10,291 nucleotides of DNA, taken from NCBI GenBank assembly GCA_005884465.1, contig VAZH01000108.1, positions 1-10,291 of the forward strand. Reading direction: 5' to 3'. The stretch's first letter is position 1; every line of letters begins with the position of its first letter. The notes under the pieces were generated by a model, which worked only from the letters and a program-made list of their open reading frames with translations, was not told the DNA's origin and made no database searches. Positions 1 through 6,322 of the stretch are shown in pieces. Made by a program: the position numbers and the translations under genes. Source of the stretch: Alphaproteobacteria bacterium. GTDB taxonomy: Bacteria; Pseudomonadota; Alphaproteobacteria; Rhizobiales; Xanthobacteraceae.

Positions 1-1
1 G

Positions 2-535
2 GAACGGCAACGCCTGCTGACCGGTGCGCTGGTGTCGGTGCGCAAGCCGACCATCGCGGCGTTGCCGGGCCCCGCGATCGGCGCCGGACTGGCGATCGCC
101 ATGGCGTGCGACATCCGCATCGCGGCGGAATCGGCATTCGTTTCGACAGGCTATCTGCGGGTGGGTTTGAGCGGCGACTATGGCATCGCCTGGCTGTTGA
201 CGCGGCTGGTCGGGACAGCGCGGGCGCGGGAATTGATGTTTACCGCCGACAAGGTCGATGCGAAAAGATGTGAGGCGATCGGCCTCGTCAACCGCGTAGT
301 CCCGGACGCTAGTCTGCAGGACGAAGCCTTTGCACTCGCGAAGGCGATGGCGGAAGGGCCGACGATCGCGTTGCGTTACATGAAGGACAATCTCGACGAA
401 GCCTTGCTGTTCGATTTTGCAACGGCGCGCGACCATGAGGCGGAGCGCCTGATCCGCGCCACGATGACCGCGGATCACCGCGAGGCAGTCCAGGCTTTTA
501 TTGAGAAGCGGAAAGCGGTGTTCAAGGGAAATTAG
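2..535 (+). CDS. Enoyl-CoA hydratase/isomerase (crotonase) family protein, 5'-truncated by the window edge
   Basis: The frame is open from the first complete codon, so the true start lies upstream; the GTG at 32 is internal. What remains is about 177 residues, the C-terminal two thirds of a crotonase fold (typically about 260 residues). The oxyanion-hole stretch GPAIGAGLAIAMACDIRIA and the family C-terminus ending in REAVQAFIEKRKAVFK are clear. Family members act on CoA thioesters, for example in beta-oxidation or aromatic acid breakdown. By my alignment to mitochondrial enoyl-CoA hydratase, both catalytic glutamates are replaced (Ala in GAGLAIAM, Tyr in GYLRVGLSGDYG). An Asp in GLSGDYG does occupy the place of the acidic residue used by PaaG/isomerase-type members. 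An isomerase or other crotonase activity is therefore as likely as hydration. The gene converges on the GNAT gene with a 22-bp gap. Confidence 0.9.
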   Translation, partial: ERQRLLTGALVSVRKPTIAALPGPAIGAGLAIAMACDIRIAAESAFVSTGYLRVGLSGDYGIAWLLTRLVGTARARELMFTADKVDAKRCEAIGLVNRVVPDASLQDEAFALAKAMAEGPTIALRYMKDNLDEALLFDFATARDHEAERLIRATMTADHREAVQAFIEKRKAVFKGN

Positions 536-549
536 CAGCGGATGCTGCT
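534..549. terminator. Possible weak bidirectional terminator hairpin between convergent genes
   Basis: AGCAGC at 534-539 and GCTGCT at 544-549 form a perfect 6-bp stem with a GGAT loop. It sits in the 22-bp gap between the convergent crotonase and GNAT stop codons and overlaps the crotonase TAG. The position suits a bidirectional terminator, but there is no T-tract on either side, so the call rests on location and symmetry only. Confidence 0.25.
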
Positions 550-557
550 GCAGGCCT

Positions 558-1172
558 TCAAGCCGCCGCCTGATGCGCGATCTGTTCGGCCGCCAGCCGC
601 CAGCTGGCGCACGGGATTTCCTGCGGCGCGACGTCGATATGCTTTTCGAAGCGCACCAGCTTCCAGTCGCCGGGGCTCGGCATGAAGGCAAAACCGGACT
701 TGCGGGCAAGGCCGATCATGGCGGCGTTGGAGCGCAAGGTATCGCCGAACAGACGCTTGGCACCGAATGCGGCCGCACGGCATTCCAGATTCTTCAGCAA
801 CGCCGCACCGATGCCCTGGCCCTGCCAGCGGTCGTCGATCGACAGGCCGAACTCGAAGCTTCCGATGTCAGCGTCGAAGGCGTAGCGGGCTTCGCCAACG
901 AGCGTTTCAATGCCGTCGACCAACATGGTCGCTACCACGCTGAAGCGATCACCCTCGCCGACATGGATGAAATGATCGAGTTCGGTTCGTGGCAACTCGC
1001 TCATGGCGCCAAGGAAGCGATTGTAGCGGGAGCGGACCGTGAGCGAGCGGAAGTAACCCTGCAAGCCCTCCGCGTCGCGCGGTTCGACAAAACGCACCGT
1101 CAGTGACCCCCCGCTGCGCAACCGCAGGATATCGGAGTGTTGCCGGAGGTCATTCAATCGAAGCGCAATCAT
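558..1172 (-). CDS. GNAT family N-acetyltransferase
   Basis: From the ATG at 1172 the protein has 204 residues with one GNAT acetyltransferase domain at about residues 24-175. The acetyl-CoA pyrophosphate-binding motif A is visible as DRWQGQGIGAALL (about 114-126). It is followed by the usual Asn and a C-terminal motif B-like ARKSGFAF. Such enzymes move an acetyl group from acetyl-CoA to an amine on a small molecule or protein; the substrate cannot be told here. The frame stays open upstream to a TTG at 1259 (233 residues). That start would overlap the end of the DUF1127 gene, and the added residues look unlike a GNAT N-terminus, so I prefer the ATG; a GTG at 1184 is another option. No strong ribosome binding site separates them. 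The gene lies 74 bp behind the same-strand DUF1127 gene and may be read from the same promoter. Confidence 0.86.
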   Translation of the reverse strand: MIALRLNDLRQHSDILRLRSGGSLTVRFVEPRDAEGLQGYFRSLTVRSRYNRFLGAMSELPRTELDHFIHVGEGDRFSVVATMLVDGIETLVGEARYAFDADIGSFEFGLSIDDRWQGQGIGAALLKNLECRAAAFGAKRLFGDTLRSNAAMIGLARKSGFAFMPSPGDWKLVRFEKHIDVAPQEIPCASWRLAAEQIAHQAAA

Positions 1173-1246
1173 CGGAAGGCTCACGTTGGCTCTGAAGAGA
1201 CGCGGCCGGCGTCCCCCTGATGAGGCGACGTCGGCCTGGCTGCTCG

Positions 1247-1450
1247 TTAAGCCCGCCAAAACGGCTTTTCGGCCTCGAGAGCGACGTCGCTCCAGGAAAG
1301 TCCGACGTCGTGTAGATCGCGCTCGCTCAATTCGGCCAATAGGCGCCGCTCATGCTGACGCCGCCGCCAGATATGGATGGTTTCGCTGAGCTTCTCGAAA
1401 AGCCCGGAACCATGATGATTTATCATCGATTCATGTGTGAGAATGGACAT
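1247..1450 (-). CDS. Small DUF1127 domain protein
   Basis: This is a 67-residue basic protein. Its C-terminal half (about residues 25-62) is a typical DUF1127 module: [29 protein letters not shown] followed by a KPFW ending. DUF1127 proteins are short, Arg-rich and often present in many copies in rhizobia. Roles in RNA turnover and nutrient or stress responses have been reported for some members, but no function can be given to this one. An AGGAG Shine-Dalgarno at 1457-1461 directly abuts an ATG at 1456 and lies six bases before the ATG at 1450, so I chose 1450. The gene is divergent from the LysR gene across 115 bp, and its promoter region carries an inverted repeat over a -10-like hexamer. 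Confidence 0.85.
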   Translation of the reverse strand: MSILTHESMINHHGSGLFEKLSETIHIWRRRQHERRLLAELSERDLHDVGLSWSDVALEAEKPFWRA

Positions 1451-1456
1451 CTTCAT

Positions 1457-1461
1457 CTCCT
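1457..1461 (-). promoter_or_regulatory. Ribosome binding site deciding the DUF1127 start
   Basis: On the - strand this reads AGGAG. It touches the ATG at 1456 with no spacer but is six bases from the ATG at 1450. Only the latter spacing is normal, so it supports the 67-residue form over the 69-residue form. Confidence 0.7.
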
Positions 1462-1477
1462 AAAGCTAATCTGTTGC

Positions 1478-1497
1478 CGGTAATATCGGGCTTACCG
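1478..1497. promoter_or_regulatory. Inverted repeat CGGTAA-N8-TTACCG, possible operator
   Basis: CGGTAA at 1478-1483 and TTACCG at 1492-1497 form perfect 6-bp arms around an 8-base spacer. The repeat covers the candidate -10 hexamer of the DUF1127 promoter, where a bound repressor would block RNA polymerase. It could serve the neighbouring LysR protein or an unlinked regulator; the sequence cannot say which. Confidence 0.35.
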
Positions 1498-1510
1498 AGG
1501 CATTCGACAA
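1482..1510 (-). promoter_or_regulatory. Candidate sigma70-type promoter of the DUF1127 gene
   Basis: Read on the - strand, TTGTCG (1510-1505, four of six matches to TTGACA) is followed after exactly 17 bases by GATATT (1487-1482, four of six matches to TATAAT). This sits about 30 bp upstream of the AGGAG/ATG of the DUF1127 gene. Orientation and spacing are right, but the hexamers are only moderate matches and no experimental start is known. Confidence 0.4.
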
Positions 1511-1531
1511 ACGACACTTTGTACCGCTTCG

Positions 1532-1548
1532 CATGAAATAAACTCATG
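1532..1548. promoter_or_regulatory. Possible LysR-type operator (CATGA-N7-TCATG, contains T-N11-A)
   Basis: CATGA at 1532-1536 and TCATG at 1544-1548 form an interrupted palindrome 17 bp upstream of the LysR gene's ATG. It contains the T-N11-A spacing (T1534, A1546) within symmetric ATGA/TCAT arms, which is the generic LysR-family recognition pattern. LysR genes often autoregulate from such sites. It lies very close to the start codon, which fits repression. T-N11-A is a loose motif, so this is a suggestion. Confidence 0.35.
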
Positions 1549-1565
1549 TAAATGGGGTGCGGAAA

Positions 1566-2510
1566 ATGACCGCCAGGCTGCCATCGCTCAATGGATTGCG
1601 CGCGTTCGAGGCCGCCGCCCGGCATTTGAGCTTTACGCAGGCGGCTTCCGAGCTGAACGTCACGCAAACCGCGATCAGCCATCAGATCAAACGGCTCGAG
1701 CAGGAGCTGGGAATTCGCCTGTTCGTCCGGCAGAACCGTGCGCTGGCATTGACGCCGGAAGCCAAGGATTATCTGCCCGGCGTCCGCGCCGCGTTTAATG
1801 ATCTGCGGCTCGCCACCGACCGGGTGCTGCGCAAAGACAACGACCATGTGCTGACGGTCTCCACACTGGCGTCGCTGGCCGCAAAATGGCTGCTGCCGCG
1901 ACTGTCCGCGTTCCAGGAAGCGCATCCCGACATCGACGTCCACATCACCACCTCGGCCAGCCTTGTCGATTTCAAGAGCGGCGACGTCGATGCCGCGATC
2001 CGCTATGGCCGCGGCAATTGGCCGGGCCTGCGTGCCGCTTGGCTGATGGCCGATCAGCTGTTTCCGGTCTGCAGTCCTGCCTTGCTGACCGCCGACAAAC
2101 CGCTGCGGCGCCCGGAGGATCTGGCGGACCACGTGCTGCTTCATACCAGCGGCGGGACAGAGGATGATTGGCGGCTGTGGCTGACTGCAGCCGGCCTGCC
2201 GACCCAGATCTCCAAGCATCCAGGCGTCACCTTCGACCTCAGCTTCATGACCGTGCAGGCCGCGATCGACGGCATCGGTGTTGCGATCGGCCGGACATCC
2301 TATGTCGAGGCCGACATCGCCAAGGGCCGTCTGGTCGTTCCGTTCAAGATCACTCTGCCGGCCGATGCCGGCTTCTATCTCGTCTCGCCCGAGGGCAAGA
2401 CCGATACAGCCAAACTGTCCGCATTCCGGCAGTGGCTGATCGCTTCGGTTCAGGACAAGCCCGAAGAACTTCCTGCTGCAACGCGGCCCGCCCGGCGCGG
2501 CCGGTTTTGA
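1566..2510 (+). CDS. LysR-family transcriptional regulator, GcvA-like; probable regulator of the tcu genes
   Basis: This is a 314-residue protein of normal LysR length. The N-terminal winged helix-turn-helix is clear at about residues 6-65 (LRAFEAAARHLSFTQAASELNVTQTAISHQIKRLEQELGIRLF). The effector-binding domain follows at about 90-290, with the GcvA-subgroup pattern GDVDAAIRYGRGNWPGL and a later AAIDGIGVAIGR stretch. The ATG at 1566 is preceded by GGGGTG at a suitable distance; a GTG at 1557 would add three residues. The gene reads into tcuA with 29 bp between them. In Salmonella a LysR protein, TcuR, heads the tcuRABC locus and activates it in response to tricarballylate, so a TcuR-like role is likely here by position. 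The sequence subgroup is GcvA-like, and I do not claim orthology. The C-terminus is Arg/Pro-rich and low in complexity. Confidence 0.92.
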   Translation: MTARLPSLNGLRAFEAAARHLSFTQAASELNVTQTAISHQIKRLEQELGIRLFVRQNRALALTPEAKDYLPGVRAAFNDLRLATDRVLRKDNDHVLTVSTLASLAAKWLLPRLSAFQEAHPDIDVHITTSASLVDFKSGDVDAAIRYGRGNWPGLRAAWLMADQLFPVCSPALLTADKPLRRPEDLADHVLLHTSGGTEDDWRLWLTAAGLPTQISKHPGVTFDLSFMTVQAAIDGIGVAIGRTSYVEADIAKGRLVVPFKITLPADAGFYLVSPEGKTDTAKLSAFRQWLIASVQDKPEELPAATRPARRGRF

Positions 2511-2539
2511 TTTCCATGCAAACAAGATAACAACACCGC

Positions 2540-3937
2540 ATGGTCGATCTGACTCGTAAATTCGACGTGCTGGTGATCGGCGGCGGCAATGCCGCGCTGT
2601 GCGCCGCGATCAGCGCGCGCCGCGCCGGCGCGTTGGTTCTGGTGCTGGAAGGTGCGCCGAAATTCTATCGCGGTGGCAATACCCGCCACACCCGCAACAT
2701 GCGCTGCGCCCACGATGCCGCAACCGACATTCTCACCGGACCCTATACCGAGCAGGAATTCTGGGAGGACCTGTTGCGCGTCACCGGCGGCCAGACCGAC
2801 GAAGAACTCGCGCGCCTGATGATCAAGGAGTCAAAGGACATCCTGGGCTGGATCGTCGAACAGGGCGTGCGCTGGCAGCCGCCGCTGGGTGGCACGCTGA
2901 GCCTGGGGCGGACCAACTCGTTCTTCCTCGGCGGCGGCAGGGCCATGCTGAATGCGCTCTATCTCACCGCCGAGCAGCTCGGCGTCGAAATTCTCTACGA
3001 CGCCGAGGTGCTCGATCTCCAGATCGACGACGGCATGTTTCTCTCCGCCGAACTGAAGCAGGGCGACAGCCGCGAGAACGTAAGCGCCTCGACGCTGGTC
3101 GCCGCCGCCGGCGGCTTTGAGGCCAACATCGAATGGCTGAAGGAATATTGGGGTGAGGCCGCGGATAATTTCCTGATCCGCGGCACGCCCTACAATCGCG
3201 GCTCGATCCTCAAGATGCTGCTCAACAAGGGCGTGCAGGAGGTCGGCGATCCCACGCAATGCCACGCGGTCGCGATCGACGCTCGCGCGCCGAAATTCGA
3301 CGGTGGCATCATCACGCGGCACGACGCCGTAGTGTTCGGCGTCGTCGTCAACAAACACGCGATGCGTTTCTACGACGAAGGCGAAGACATCTGGCCGAAA
3401 CGCTATGCGATCTGGGGCCGGCTGGTTGCGGCGCAGCCGGACCAGATCGCCTACATCATCTTCGACGCAAGCTCCCGCAACAGTTTCATGCCGACACTGT
3501 TCCCGCCGATCGAGGCCAGCTCAATCGCAGAGTTGGCCGCCAAATTCGAACTCGATCCGACCGTGCTGGAAAAGACCATCGCCGATTTCAATGCCGCGGT
3601 TAAGCCCGGCACTTTCGATCCCACCATCCTCGACGATTGCCACACCGAAGGCTTGGCGCCGCCCAAGAGCCATTGGGCGCGGCGGATCGAGACGCCGCCT
3701 TATTATGCCTATCCGGTGCGGCCCGGCATCACCTTCACTTATCTCGGCACCCGCGTGAACAGGCAGGCGCGCATGCTGATGAAAGACGGCAGGCTTGCCG
3801 CCAACATGTTCGCCGCCGGCGAGATCATGGCCGGCAATGTGCTGGGCAAGGGTTACGCGGCCGGCATCGGCATGACCATCGGCAGCGTGTTCGGCCGGAT
3901 CGCGGGACGGGAAGCGGCGCAAAATGCACGGAACTAA
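2540..3937 (+). CDS. tcuA: FAD-dependent tricarballylate dehydrogenase TcuA
   Basis: This 465-residue flavoprotein belongs to the succinate dehydrogenase/fumarate reductase flavoprotein superfamily (FAD_binding_2). The N-terminal Rossmann motif is DVLVIGGGNAALCAA (about 9-23), with the ribose-binding acidic residue at E37. The C-terminal FAD segment NMFAAGEIMAGNVLGKGYAAGIGMTIG lies at 422-448. A conserved GGNTRHTRN block follows at about 45-53. TcuA oxidises tricarballylate, a citrate analogue that inhibits aconitase, to cis-aconitate, which then enters the TCA cycle. Electrons leave FADH2 through TcuB. There is no heme-binding or Tat signal, so the enzyme is expected to be cytoplasmic and associated with TcuB. 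The start is the first ATG after the LysR stop; its ribosome binding site is weak, which suggests transcription and possibly translation linked to the upstream gene. The assignment is strengthened by tcuB directly behind it. A related citrate-like dicarboxylate or tricarboxylate substrate remains possible. Confidence 0.9.
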   Translation: MVDLTRKFDVLVIGGGNAALCAAISARRAGALVLVLEGAPKFYRGGNTRHTRNMRCAHDAATDILTGPYTEQEFWEDLLRVTGGQTDEELARLMIKESKDILGWIVEQGVRWQPPLGGTLSLGRTNSFFLGGGRAMLNALYLTAEQLGVEILYDAEVLDLQIDDGMFLSAELKQGDSRENVSASTLVAAAGGFEANIEWLKEYWGEAADNFLIRGTPYNRGSILKMLLNKGVQEVGDPTQCHAVAIDARAPKFDGGIITRHDAVVFGVVVNKHAMRFYDEGEDIWPKRYAIWGRLVAAQPDQIAYIIFDASSRNSFMPTLFPPIEASSIAELAAKFELDPTVLEKTIADFNAAVKPGTFDPTILDDCHTEGLAPPKSHWARRIETPPYYAYPVRPGITFTYLGTRVNRQARMLMKDGRLAANMFAAGEIMAGNVLGKGYAAGIGMTIGSVFGRIAGREAAQNARN

Positions 3938-5045
3938 GATCCTCGAGGAGGCCGACCGGCTGATGACGGTCTGCAATTCGTGCCGCTATTGCGAGGGCCT
4001 TTGCGCGGTTTTTCCGGCGATGGAAATGCGCCGTTCGTTTTCCGACGGCGACCTCAATTATCTCGCCAATCTCTGCCATGCTTGCGGCGCCTGTTATACC
4101 GACTGCCAGTTCTCGCCGCCGCATGAATTCAACGTCAATGTGCCGAAGACGTTTGCGATTGCCCGCGCCGAATCCTACGCCGCCTATGCCTGGCCGGGCA
4201 TCTGTTCGGGCGTATTCGCGCGAAATGGCCTCGCCATCAGTCTGATCGCGGCTTTAAGCATTGCGGCGTTCATTTTCGGCTTTGCTGCCTTCAACGACCG
4301 GCAGGTTCTGTTCGGCGTGCACACCGGGCCGGGCGCGTTTTACAAATTGATGCCGCACAAGGCGATGGCGGCGCTGTTCGGCGCGGCGTTCCTCTACGCG
4401 ATCCTGGCGTTGGTGATGGGCGTGCGCGCCTTCTGGCGCGATATCGGCGAGCCGATCGGCATGCTTGCCGACCCAGGCTCGCTTTGGCAAGCGATCAAGG
4501 ACGCCAGCGGTTTGCGCTATCTGGATGGTGGCGGTGCCGGCTGCGTCAACGAGGACGAGCGGCCGAGCGACCTGCGCAAGATCTATCATCACTTCACGTT
4601 TTACGGCTTTCTGCTGTGTTTTGCCTCGACTGCCGTGGCGACGCTGTATCATTACCTCGCACGCGAGGCGCCCTATCCCTGGTGGGACCTGCCGGTGGTG
4701 CTGGGCACGCTGGGCGGCATCGGCCTCTTAATCGGACCTGTGGGCCTGCTGGCGGAAAGATGGAAACGTGATCCGGTGCTGGTCGACGAGAAGCGCACCG
4801 GCATGGATGTCGCGTTCATCCTCATGCTGTTCTTGACCAGCCTCACCGGCATCGCGCTTTTACTGTGGCGCGACACGCCCGCGATGGGGCCGTTGCTGGC
4901 GCTGCATCTCGGCGTGGTGTTTGCGCTGTTCATCACCATGCCCTACGGCAAGTTCGTGCACGGCATCTATCGCTACGCCGCGCTGGTGCGCTATGCGAGG
5001 GAGCGGCGGATGGTGGGGTACGGCGCGCAAAGCTCGTTTGATTAA
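3924..5045 (+). CDS. tcuB: Tricarballylate utilization membrane 4Fe-4S protein TcuB
   Basis: This is a 373-residue protein. Two cysteine motifs of the form CxxCxxCxxxC occur at residues 17/20/23/27 and 51/54/57/61, eight Cys in all, enough for two 4Fe-4S clusters. About six hydrophobic membrane segments follow (roughly 103-123, 145-167, 224-245, 257-277, 295-315, 324-340). Histidines near membrane segments (H145, H222, H223, H243, H328, H346) are candidate heme ligands; which are used cannot be read from sequence. Salmonella TcuB is known to use Fe-S clusters and heme to carry electrons from TcuA-bound FADH2 to membrane acceptors. The ATG at 3924 overlaps the tcuA end by 14 bp, consistent with coupled translation. 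An internal ATG at 3963 has a good upstream GAGGAGG, but starting there would remove the EEADRLM helix normally present before the first Cys motif. A tcuC transporter does not follow. Confidence 0.9.
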   Translation: MHGTKILEEADRLMTVCNSCRYCEGLCAVFPAMEMRRSFSDGDLNYLANLCHACGACYTDCQFSPPHEFNVNVPKTFAIARAESYAAYAWPGICSGVFARNGLAISLIAALSIAAFIFGFAAFNDRQVLFGVHTGPGAFYKLMPHKAMAALFGAAFLYAILALVMGVRAFWRDIGEPIGMLADPGSLWQAIKDASGLRYLDGGGAGCVNEDERPSDLRKIYHHFTFYGFLLCFASTAVATLYHYLAREAPYPWWDLPVVLGTLGGIGLLIGPVGLLAERWKRDPVLVDEKRTGMDVAFILMLFLTSLTGIALLLWRDTPAMGPLLALHLGVVFALFITMPYGKFVHGIYRYAALVRYARERRMVGYGAQSSFD

Positions 5046-5344
5046 CTGTCGTCATTCCCCGATGTGCAATTGCACATCTGAGGATGCGCCTTCGGTCGGC
5101 AATTGCCGACCTGAGGCGACAGGCCCGGAATTCATACTCCCGATCGTGGTTATAGATTCCGGGTTCGCTCGCTTCGCTCGCGCCCCGGAATGACGATAAA
5201 ATTACAAATCCACCACCACGTAATCGCTTTCCACCGATACTGCGATGGTTTCGGCGACGTACGGTGGGGCCGCCGGGCTGCTCCCGAGTCGGCATCAACG
5301 CCATCCTGTGCTAGGACAGCCGAAAATCGCCGCGGGGGGTTGAA
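5046..5344. other. Intergenic region between tcuB and the MBL-fold gene
   Basis: There is no gene here. The first half is the hairpin-rich repeat element described separately. The remainder (about 5197-5344) is ordinary non-coding sequence that should hold the promoter of the MBL-fold gene. I could not identify a convincing -35/-10 pair in it. A G-rich run just before 5345 serves as the ribosome binding site. Confidence 0.6.
5049..5196. repeat. Mosaic intergenic palindromic element (REP/RIME-like)
   Basis: The outer arms TCGTCATTCC (5049-5058) and GGAATGACGA (5187-5196) are inverted copies. Inside lie two perfect 18-bp palindromes, at 5061-5078 and 5094-5111. Both are centred on CAATTG and followed by TGAGG, but their arm sequences differ. 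A third inverted pair is CCCGGAAT (5124-5131) with ATTCCGGG (5156-5163). A tandem CGCTCG/CTT/CGCTCG tract precedes the right arm. Elements with this GCTCGCTTCGCTCG core are, from memory, very common between genes in Bradyrhizobium and relatives. Here it lies directly 3' of tcuB and could also end transcription or protect the tcu mRNA 3' end. No transposase is present. Confidence 0.75.
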
Positions 5345-6316
5345 ATGGACAGGGTGAGGATTGCCGTTGTAGCAGCCATGATTGCGTTGTCCGGACCGGT
5401 ATTCGCACAACAGCCTGCTGCGTCACCGCCGCATCCGGTAGATTTCTCCAAGGTCGAGATCAAGACTACCGATCTCGGCGACAACTGCTACATGCTGCAG
5501 GGCGAGGGCGGAAATATCACGGTGGCGGTGGGGAAAGACGGGATCATCATGGTGGATGGCCAATACGCGCCGCTGCATGACAAGATCAAGGCCGCTATCC
5601 AAGCCATCTCGAAGCAGCCGATCAAATATCTCATCAACACGCATTACCATGACGATCACACCGGCGGAAACGAGGCCTTCGCGAAGGACGGCGTCATCAT
5701 CCTCTCGCAAATCAACGTCATGAACCGGCTCGCGGCGGGCACCACGAATGGACTGACCGGAGCCAAGACCCCACCGGCGTCACAGGCTGCGCTGCCGTCC
5801 GACACCTATATTAACTTTTCCAAGGTCAGGCTCAGCGGCCGCGTGGCCGATCTCAAGCACATCCCGAACGCGCATACCGACGGCGACACCTATGTCTGGT
5901 TCAAGACCGCCAACGTGTTGTCGACCGGCGATACCTTCACCAATGGCCTATATCCCAATATCGATTTCGCCAATGGCGGACACATCAACGGCATGATCGC
6001 CGCTACCGACGCCTATCTCAAGCTGGCGAACGCCAGGACCCGGATCGTTCCGGGCCATGGGCCGCTCGCCGACAGAGCGGCGCTGATGGAATACCGGACC
6101 ATGCTGGTCACCGCGCGCGAGCGGATAACCAAACTCGTCAAGGAGGGGAAAAGCGAGGACGAGGTGGTGGCGGCAAAACCGTTCGCGGATCTTGACCCCA
6201 AATGGGCGCCCACGGAATTGGCGAGCAAGAATTTTATCCGCGTGGTCTATCACTCGCTCGCCGACAAAACCGAGGCCAAGCGGCCATCATTCAGAAGATT
6301 CTTCCGCAGGAGTTGA
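5345..6316 (+). CDS. Exported MBL-fold (metallo-beta-lactamase superfamily) metal-dependent hydrolase
   Basis: The 323-residue protein has an N-terminal signal peptide: basic MDRVR, a hydrophobic core, then probable cleavage after PVFA at about residue 21, placing it in the periplasm. The metal-site signature THYHDDHTGGN gives H100, H102, D104 and H105. Further ligands are H177 (AHTDGD), D196 (STGDTF) and H238 (PGHGPL), so a full two-metal site is present. The family includes lactonases, thioesterase-like hydrolases and B3-like beta-lactamases. The overall form matches the broad class of periplasmic MBL hydrolases, and the substrate cannot be inferred. The C-terminus ends in an unusually basic tail (KRPSFRRFFRRS). 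A G-rich ribosome binding site precedes the ATG. The CinA-like gene follows after only 6 bp, so the two are probably one operon; an AGGAG near this gene's stop serves the next start. Confidence 0.9.
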   Translation: MDRVRIAVVAAMIALSGPVFAQQPAASPPHPVDFSKVEIKTTDLGDNCYMLQGEGGNITVAVGKDGIIMVDGQYAPLHDKIKAAIQAISKQPIKYLINTHYHDDHTGGNEAFAKDGVIILSQINVMNRLAAGTTNGLTGAKTPPASQAALPSDTYINFSKVRLSGRVADLKHIPNAHTDGDTYVWFKTANVLSTGDTFTNGLYPNIDFANGGHINGMIAATDAYLKLANARTRIVPGHGPLADRAALMEYRTMLVTARERITKLVKEGKSEDEVVAAKPFADLDPKWAPTELASKNFIRVVYHSLADKTEAKRPSFRRFFRRS

Positions 6317-6322
6317 GAAGAG

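Noticed and set aside
501..1106. Long + strand open frame of 201 codons overlapping the GNAT gene
   Set aside because: It is antisense to a clear GNAT acetyltransferase with motif A. Its translation shows no domain and has the composition of a high-GC shadow frame.
1466..1470. CTAAT as a GcvA-type binding box near the GcvA-like regulator
   Set aside because: A single five-base match is expected by chance, and it lies next to the DUF1127 ribosome binding site rather than at a paired promoter position.
1431..2525. A 364-codon - strand open frame opposite the LysR gene
   Set aside because: It is the mirror of the LysR coding sequence, whose helix-turn-helix and effector domain are unmistakable. 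The antisense translation has no recognisable fold.
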